Shown piece after piece: positions 57,620 through 64,000 of a DNA stretch of 64,000 bases. Under the pieces are notes generated by a model. That model saw only the letters and a list, made by a program, of their open reading frames with translations, was not told the origin of the DNA and made no database searches. The number at the start of each line of letters is the position of its first letter. Positions within the stretch are counted from its first letter, which is position 1. Both the position numbers and the translations under genes were made by a program. Origin of the DNA: Furcasterigmium furcatum (lineage: Eukaryota; Ascomycota; Sordariomycetes; Glomerellales; Plectosphaerellaceae); NCBI GenBank assembly GCA_001599815.1, contig BCIA01000003.1, positions 2,542,001 to 2,606,000 on the forward strand, read 5' to 3'.

Positions 57620-58291
57620 CTACAGAGCAACGGCCAGCCCGGCGACGCCCGCGAGCCCAGCGGCCACAGCAGCCCTGGCACCGATCGTCGCGGCTCCGCT
57701 GCCATCATCACCATCGGCTGCAGTCGAGGCCGCCGCGCCTCCCGATCCCGACGCACCGGAAGCTTCGGCATCCCCCGTCTTGGTCGCCTCCTCGGCAGAG
57801 GTCTGGGACGCCCCGGCGGATGCAGACGTACTCGGCGTCGTGGCCTCGGCGCCGGTCTCCGTGAAGGTGAAGTTCTCATCGGCGAATGCGCTCGCCGCGA
57901 GGATGGACTTTGTCTCCTTGGCGTCCGAGAAGACGAGCCACACGTCGGAGCAGTCGGCGCCGCCGATGGCGAAGGGTTCCGTGAGTTCCTGCAGCTTCTC
58001 GGCGTCGGGGTCGCACTTGGCGGCCCATTCGTTGATCTCCTGCGAGACCTCGGCGCCCCAGTACACGAAGGATGTGAAGGCGGACATGAAGGGGTTGGAG
58101 AGGGAGAGCGGGAGGTCCACGGTGCACGAGTCGGTGATCGTGCGCGAGATGACGCCCGCGGGCATGGTGGGCATGTCGGTGATGATGGCGGACAGGGAGG
58201 CGTCGCAGGCGGTGGCCTCCGCCCGGGCGATGTGCTGGGAGGCTGCGGCCATGGACGCCAGGGCGAAGAGGGCGGTGGTTTTGGTGAACAT
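57620..58291 (-). CDS. secreted, probably GPI-anchored protein of unknown function
   Basis: 223 aa, one exon. Signal peptide at residues 1-18 (MFTKTTALFALASMAAAS). Residues 25-150 hold a compact domain with four Cys (CDAS, SCTVD, AKCDPD, ADCSDVW). A Ser/Thr/Ala/Gly-rich stalk follows, then a hydrophobic C-terminal tail (AAVAAGLAGVAGLAVAL) after a small-residue region, as in GPI attachment signals. It likely sits at the plasma membrane or cell wall. I do not recognise a named family. An in-frame start 44 codons upstream is less likely because it would bury the signal peptide. Confidence 0.85.
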   Translation of the reverse strand: MFTKTTALFALASMAAASQHIARAEATACDASLSAIITDMPTMPAGVISRTITDSCTVDLPLSLSNPFMSAFTSFVYWGAEVSQEINEWAAKCDPDAEKLQELTEPFAIGGADCSDVWLVFSDAKETKSILAASAFADENFTFTETGAEATTPSTSASAGASQTSAEEATKTGDAEASGASGSGGAAASTAADGDDGSGAATIGARAAVAAGLAGVAGLAVAL

Positions 58292-58791
58292 GGCGGCGGT
58301 GGCGGTGAGAGAAGGACGCTTTAGGGAGAAGCGCGGCTCTGTGATAGATGGCTCAATGGATGTAATTCGGAGTTGAACGTCGGACGAAGTGAAGATGCGA
58401 GAAAAGAGAGAACATATGGACACAGGGAGACAACTTGGGCCTCAGCCCTATAACAATGATCGGCCGGCAGGGCATTGCCGTGATTAGAGTCACTAAGTGA
58501 GCATCGCGGGCCGCTAGTCAGGGGCAGATCCAGAATAACGGCCGAACATCCGGCAAGAATCTTCGAAAGATCCTCTATTAAAGGGCATCATCACTTCTGG
58601 ACCGACCGCGCTATTCCCGGACATCGACGACGAGTCTTCATGGTGCATCTGAAACCACAGAGTCTTCTATTAGGTATCTCACTCTGACCACAAGGTCGAC
58701 GTCTATCATCGCTTGGCTCGTACATTTCGAATAGTATACAAACACATACAGCTAGCTTGCAGCAGAGAAACAAAACCGTCGCACACTTGCC
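58292..58791. other. intergenic
   Basis: Promoter of the GPI-type protein gene and 3' flank of the oxidase gene. No gene seen. Confidence 0.5.
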
Positions 58792-60534
58792 TTAGTGGGA
58801 GAAGAACCGGGAGTCCGGCTTCGGCGCCCGGGCGAGCTTGAAGTGCCCGGGCTGCAGCTTCTGGAAGACCTGCTGGGGGTCGTACTTCATGGCGATCTGC
58901 TGGAGCTTGGCCCTGTTGGCGGCGCCGTAGCTGCTGACGACGTCCTGGTACTGGCTGGCGTAGTTCATGTAGACGTAGTCGCTGCTGGCGCCCTTGCGGA
59001 CGGACTCGGCCTTGGTGGCGGCGAGGATGTTGGACGCGGCCTTGTACGCGGCGGCGTCGTCCTGCTCCCTGTTCCACGAGAGGCAGACCTGGATGATGTA
59101 GCGGTCGCCCTCGGCGGGGTCGAGGCCGAGGGTGTTGCCGCCGTTGCGCTGCATCTGCTTCATCTGCGGGACGTTGATGCCCTGGGTCACGATGTTGGGG
59201 AAGAAGCCGTCGATGTTGGACGCGGCGGCGCCGGCGACCTCGAAGAACTTCTCGACGGCGTACTGGTGCACGGCCTTGTCGGCCTTGACGGTGATCATGT
59301 AGAAGACCTGGCGGACGCCCATGGGGCTGGCCTCCATGGGCTCCTTGCCCCATTCGATCGCGTTGCGGACGCGCGTGGTGTCGTCGATGGCCGGGATGGC
59401 GTTCCACTCGGCGAAGGCGGGCGAGCTGCCGCCGTCGAGGTCCTCGTGCCACAGGGCGGGAACGGCGAGCTTGGTGCCGCCCATCAGGAGCCAGACGCAG
59501 TACAGGTTGGCCTTGGGGTCCTGGGCCGTGTTGGCGATGGTGTTGGTGAAGGCGCTGTAGACGGCGGGGAACTGGTCCTCGGTGTACGTCCGCGAGCCAG
59601 CCCACATGCTGCCCTTGTTGGCGAGCGGGACGGTCCTCAGGTTGAAGCGGTAGACGATGCCGAAGTTGTTGCCGCCGCCGCGGAGGGCCCAGTACAGGTC
59701 GGGGAACAAGGTGCGGCTGGCGCGGACGAGGATTCCGCTGGCCAGGGCGATGTCGTAGCTCTCGACATTGTCGCAAGCCCAGCCGTAGGTGTTGGAGAAG
59801 TAGGAGACGCCGCCTCCCAGGGTCAGGCCGCCGACGCCGACCTCGTACAGGCGGCCGCCGATGACGGTGAGGTCGTAGGGCTGCAGGGCCTCGTAGACGC
59901 GACCCCAGACGTTGCCACCGCCGACGGCGGCGACCTTCTTGTCCTTGGACAAGGTGACCTCGTTGAACCGAGCAAGGGAGACGGTGATACCGCCCTCGAT
60001 GCTCGAGGCGCCGGCGAAAGCGGCGTGGCCACCGCTGCGCGCGGCGAAGGGGCACTGCGTCAGGCGCGAGATGAGGAGCAGAACGGACAGGTCAGCCGGG
60101 TTGGACGGCGTGAAGAGGCACGACGGGGTGACGTCGACCTGGATGCCAGACCAGAAGCTGTTGACGAAGCGGTTGTACTCCGTCTGTCCCTGCAGGCTCA
60201 CGCCGTTGCCGTACAGGAACTTGAGAGAGGTGCACTGGGGAGGGAAGAAAGGTCAGCCAAGGCCCGGAGGACCTTCACGCGTCTTACTTACGGCGGCTTG
60301 GCAGCGACGACTTACGGCAGCGTGGCATCCCGGGAGGGAGCGCTTCTCGAGCTCCTCGATGCTGTCGAGGCCGGGCACCTCGCTCACGATGACGCCGAGG
60401 TCCTCGAGAGCGGCGGTCACGTTGAAGTCGGGGCCGTCGACGGTGACATCGGGAGTGACCTGCCTGGCCTGTGGAGCGGCGGCCACAAGGCCAAGAGCCG
60501 TGCTGGCGATCAGGGCGAGAACGGGAGCAACCAT
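58792..60534 (-). CDS. secreted BBE/VAO-type FAD-linked oxidoreductase
   Basis: 553 or 561 aa: exon 1 60316-60534 (or 60292-60534) and exon 2 58792-60234. The signal peptide is at residues 1-20 (MVAPVLALIASTALGLVAAA). The FAD-binding (PCMH) domain has RSGGH, whose His is the usual covalent flavin site, then GGLTLGGGVSYFSNTYGWACDN; the berberine-bridge-like C-terminal segment includes YVYMNYASQYQ and a tyrosine/asparagine-rich end. Such enzymes oxidise alcohols, sugars or alkaloid-like substrates with O2, releasing H2O2. Two in-phase GTAAGT donors 24 nt apart can join to the same acceptor, adding or omitting V-S-R-R-C-Q-A-A. Substrate unknown. Confidence 0.92.
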
Positions 60535-62290
60535 TGTGGCGGAAGAACCTTGGATGTGGTGATCTCGAAGGGGAGGGATCGGCGGAAACGAGTGTGTGTG
60601 CAGCGGCCACGGCAACCAACAACAGGAGTAAAGGAGCGAACGGGCTGTTGGGCTGTTGGGCTGAGGAGGAGAAGGGGAGATTCCAGGAGGGGAGCGGTTG
60701 GTACTAATGCACAAGCGAGGGAGATATCGCGTGGCAGCAGGGACGCCTCCCGGAGATAGACAACGGTGTCCGTGATGTTGGCAGGGGCCGTATTGGGCGG
60801 ACGCCCCCCGAGAGCGGGCCGCTCATGTCCTCGGGCATGAACCAGCAGGCCGGATCAGGGATAACCGAGCACTGCAATCCCCTCGGGGTGGAACCCTGTT
60901 CTTCTTTTGTCTCCTCTTGTCAGACCACGGGGTCCATACCGGGAGGTCGCTTACAGGAGAGCGTTGGGTCTTTCGGTTTGGGGGACAAAAGATCCAATGT
61001 TGACGGCCGTTGTATTTCATCGTCTCATCTCCTCCCAACTAGCACCGTTTAGCGTCCTGGGGTTGTCCTTGGGAGTGGATTCTAGTCGGGTGCACAGATA
61101 CGTGGAAGACGGGGCACCATCGGTCAAGATCCGGGGCTGTGGGAGAACGACATGACATGTGCTTCAAGCTAGAATCCCATAAGAGGCTCCCAAGAAGAGC
61201 ACCTTTGCAGTTCATACAAGAACACACAGGAAAAAGCAAGCACCCATAACGTGACCATCGTGCTCTGCAGCCTTCGGCACATGTGCTGAGTGCCGAATGC
61301 GAACCCTTGCTCGCCAACCTGCCAAGTCGGAATTCTACCCAGTTCCCTGGTTGAAGAACTGCAGCGTTGCGGCACAGCAATTTTGGCCCACACGAACCAA
61401 CAGGCAATTCTATCCGAGCTCGCTCAGCACGTGTGCCACTCAGCTGCGTATCTCTTCCTGGCCGGCTTCATTATCGGTCCGGCCTATCTGCTTCGGACTG
61501 CGGTTTAATTGTAGAACCCCTTCAGATGTCAGTCCGAGGCCCTGGATCGATGCACTGACAGGGCTTCCGAGTGGCGCAATATGCACCGAACTGGAAACGC
61601 CCTGTCAGTTGTCTGACTTAAAGCTCTTGGCTGGTGCCCGCCAAGAGACCAAAACTCCAAAAGTCCCTTACCACAGATGGTAAGCAGAATGTTAAGGATG
61701 TATGTAGCCGCTAAGGGACTTGCGTTCCAGGAGATGCCTGCTCGACTGCGTTTCTCTCTCCTCCCATCCCCTATCCCCTCTCTGGACGTCCAGTCTCCAG
61801 TCTGCTGTGCCGCCCCCTTTTCGCCTTCTGCACTTCAAAACAAGCACGGGGGCCCTGCATGACCCATGTAGCATCGCGTATGCTCGGGGGCATGCTTACG
61901 GGACTTTGCCCTGTCTTACCTGTCTGTCGGGTGCCCTGTAGAGTTGTATCTTAACTGCTTTCGTCCAATGGGCGTCTGTGACAAGCTCTATCTCATCCGT
62001 GCTCGGCAAAGAGGATACACGCATGGAGCAAGTTTTTCGAGGCGAGACATGTCTGTAGACGTTGGCACCGAAGGGGCATCCCAGCCTGCGGTGGATCATA
62101 TCTTCGTCGTGCCCTCTCGCTGATCCCCTCGCCTTGCCGATCTTTCACGTTCATCTGTCTCCTCTCTCTTGAGCGTACCCGCCGCCAAACTCAACCTACG
62201 ACGAAGCCGTGAGGAGAGAGCGGCCCCTGCGGCGTCGGTGACAGGTATACCAAGCAAGAAAAGGAAATAGGGAACTACACACAGCCCAAC
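60535..62290. other. long intergenic region, divergent promoters
   Basis: About 1.75 kb between the oxidase (minus) and the rhodopsin-like gene (plus). No supported gene or RNA. Confidence 0.5.
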
Positions 62291-63606
62291 ATGTCGGACC
62301 CGGTAGACCGCAACGTTCTCGAGCGGAACCAAATCGCCCAGGCGGCGCTCATCACCGTCGTCGCCTTCCTCCGCATCGGCACCGGCCTCTGGCACGGCAG
62401 GCGGCTGGTCCTGGAGGACATATGGCTCATCGCCTGCTGGGCCTTCGCCTTCGCAGCGGACATCATGTACATCTACGTGCTGCGGGCGTACTTCCGGGCG
62501 GCCGACGTGGGCGCCGGCCTCGCGCCGGTGTACGACACCATCGCGGATGACGGTGTTTTCATCCAGAAGACCATCTTCGCCATCACCATCTGCTACTGGT
62601 CCTGCCTGTGGGCGGCCAAGCTCGCCCTGCTTTTCTTGTCCAAGAAGCTCATGACGCATCTGCCGGTTTACATCAAGCTCTGGTGGGCTCTCTTCGCCCT
62701 CTGCATTATCGTGAGTACTTGCGAACCGCTACTCCCTGCCCACGGGGCGCAGGGCGCTGCTGACCGGCTCTCTCCGAATTTCAGACCTGGATTGGCTGCC
62801 TCATCACGCTGTTCACCGCTTGCTCCAGTTTCGAAGCGTGGTTCTCGGCCGGCATGTGCCAGACCGAGCGAGATGTCCACATGGCCAACGTGAGCCGATA
62901 CTTCAGTTTCGCTACCGATGTCTTGACCAACATCCTGAGTACGAGAATCCCCATCGCCCGCCCCCTCGAGAAAGCCCCGAGATCCGCTGACGAGTTGACC
63001 TGTTTAAATAGTCATGGTGCTCCCCCTCAAGCTCATCATTTCGCTTCAGATGCCCTTGTCCCGGAAGATCAGCATCAGTGGCCTGTTCACCCTCGCCTGG
63101 GTCTGCATCATCGCTGCCGCGGTCCGCTGCACGCAGATCGGTGAGGCTAACGCCGCACCGTCCTTCCCCTGGCTCGCCTTATGGGGCACCATCGAGACCA
63201 CCATCGGTAAGCGGATACCCGATCGGAGAGCCCTATGCATCGTCCGTGTTGCTGACCATGTGGGGGATTTACAGCCGTCGTCGTGTGCGCCGGCCCCGGC
63301 CTGTACCGCGCCGTCAAGATGACCAAGGAGAGCCGTCGAGGCTACTACGACGACAGCAAGAGCAAGGGCAACACGGCGCCGTACAGCGGTGCCAACCGGA
63401 CCAACAAGAGCAACAGGAGCCGCAACGTCCCGCTGGGAGACGGCGACGACGACGTCCGGATGAAGCGGTACCCCGGCAGCACCAACATCACGGCCCTCGA
63501 CCTCGCCAACAGCAGCGAGGAGGGCCTGGTCGAGCCGCACAGCGGGGCGGGGATCAAGGTCACCCAGACGACGCAGGTCGACTTTGAGGCCGGGCGGGCC
63601 AAGTGA
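62291..63606 (+). CDS. fungal rhodopsin/PTH11-like seven-helix membrane protein
   Basis: 366 aa from exons 62291-62710, 62785-62938, 63012-63206 and 63275-63606; all phases agree. Seven hydrophobic helices are visible, from IAQAALITVVAFL to AVVVCAGPGLY, with conserved Asp in LEDIWL and the FATDVLTNILIMVLPLKLI region between helices 5 and 6, typical of the fungal-specific rhodopsin-like (PF20684) domain. There is no CFEM domain. The cytosolic tail (about 100 residues) is rich in Lys, Ser and Asn. PTH11 relatives act as plasma-membrane receptors for surface or host cues; this one is uncharacterised. Confidence 0.9.
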
Positions 63607-64000
63607 GCCAGCTTGTCTCTCAGTTGGGAAAAGGGACGGCGGGTTCGTGGGTCGGATTGTCGCGAGAGACTGGACGTCTGAAAAGATGTGGGAAAGCCCA
63701 CGGATGGTTGGCGCTCGGCTGCGTCTGTATCCGGCGAGTTGGACCTGGCGCATTTATCCATGACATACTACTTATAGAAATTCAGTTGATTCTACATGTC
63801 CATCCCGTGGCGCCGAGCCTCAACCCATGACCGCCGCTTAATCACAGCCTGCGACTGGGCATCGAAAGACGCCAAGGTCTTGACTCGCAGAGACCTGACT
63901 GACCCCGACCTCATGATCCGGACCGTTGCGGCGCTTCCAAGCAGCTGAGTTCACCCTAGGGGCCCTCAACTGCAGCGATAGAGTACCAATCTCTTGGCTC
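63607..64000. other. intergenic, right edge
   Basis: 3' flank of the rhodopsin-like gene. Nothing else seen up to the window end. Confidence 0.5.

Noticed and set aside
58795..60759. 654-codon open frame on the plus strand opposite the BBE-type oxidase
   Set aside because: Composition is Gly/Val/Ala/Asp-rich without domains; it is the mirror of GC-rich third positions of the real gene, which has full motifs.

Overview
This window is nuclear DNA of a filamentous ascomycete (Pezizomycotina, probably Sordariomycetes). Genes are broken by 45-90 nt introns with GTRNGT-like donors and CTRAC-type branch points. Coding DNA is GC-rich at third positions. The window carries fungal Zn2Cys6 regulators, a fungal rhodopsin/PTH11-like receptor and dispersed 5S rRNA genes close in sequence to the Neurospora type. 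There are no operons; I rebuilt about 29 protein genes by joining exons where frame, splice sites and motifs agree.

Left part (1-26 kb) is mostly unrelated genes: a multi-C2H2 zinc-finger protein cut by the window edge, an AMT/MEP ammonium transporter behind a GATA-rich upstream region, a secreted beta-lactamase-family serine hydrolase, an unnamed protein of a family seen in Sordariomycetes, a small protein with an N-myristoylation signal and a helix-turn-helix-like end, a mitochondrial-looking SDR, a Zn2Cys6 factor, a GH43 glycosidase, a membrane-anchored LysM protein, an intron-containing tRNA-Leu(CAA), two small probable mitochondrial membrane proteins and the SNARE Ykt6.

The centre (26-51 kb) is the most interesting part. 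It holds Baeyer-Villiger monooxygenase 1, (tRNA-Leu), 4CL-type acyl-CoA ligase, SDR ending SKL, aldehyde dehydrogenase, zinc alcohol dehydrogenase, acyl-CoA dehydrogenase, PRISE-type enone reductase, Baeyer-Villiger monooxygenase 2, a large Zn2Cys6 regulator and another SDR. No polyketide, peptide or terpene synthase is present, so the set reads as a catabolic cluster. A plausible route is: reduce an enone, oxidise an alcohol to a ketone, insert oxygen to give an ester or lactone, hydrolyse it, oxidise the resulting alcohol to an acid, activate it with CoA and start beta-oxidation. Three of the enzymes end in peroxisomal PTS1-type tripeptides (SKL, ARL, ARL). The substrate is not shown by the sequence; a terpenoid, steroid or other alicyclic ketone is an inference.

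The right part (51-64 kb) has a PHBH-type FAD monooxygenase lying between a 5S rRNA pseudogene, split by a 118-bp insertion with a 6-bp duplication, and an intact-looking 5S rRNA gene. It then has a secreted type-B carboxylesterase, a GPI-anchored secreted protein, a secreted BBE/VAO-type FAD oxidase with two tandem in-frame splice donors, and a seven-helix fungal rhodopsin-like membrane protein. Long antisense reading frames over many of these genes are GC-bias shadows and were not annotated.
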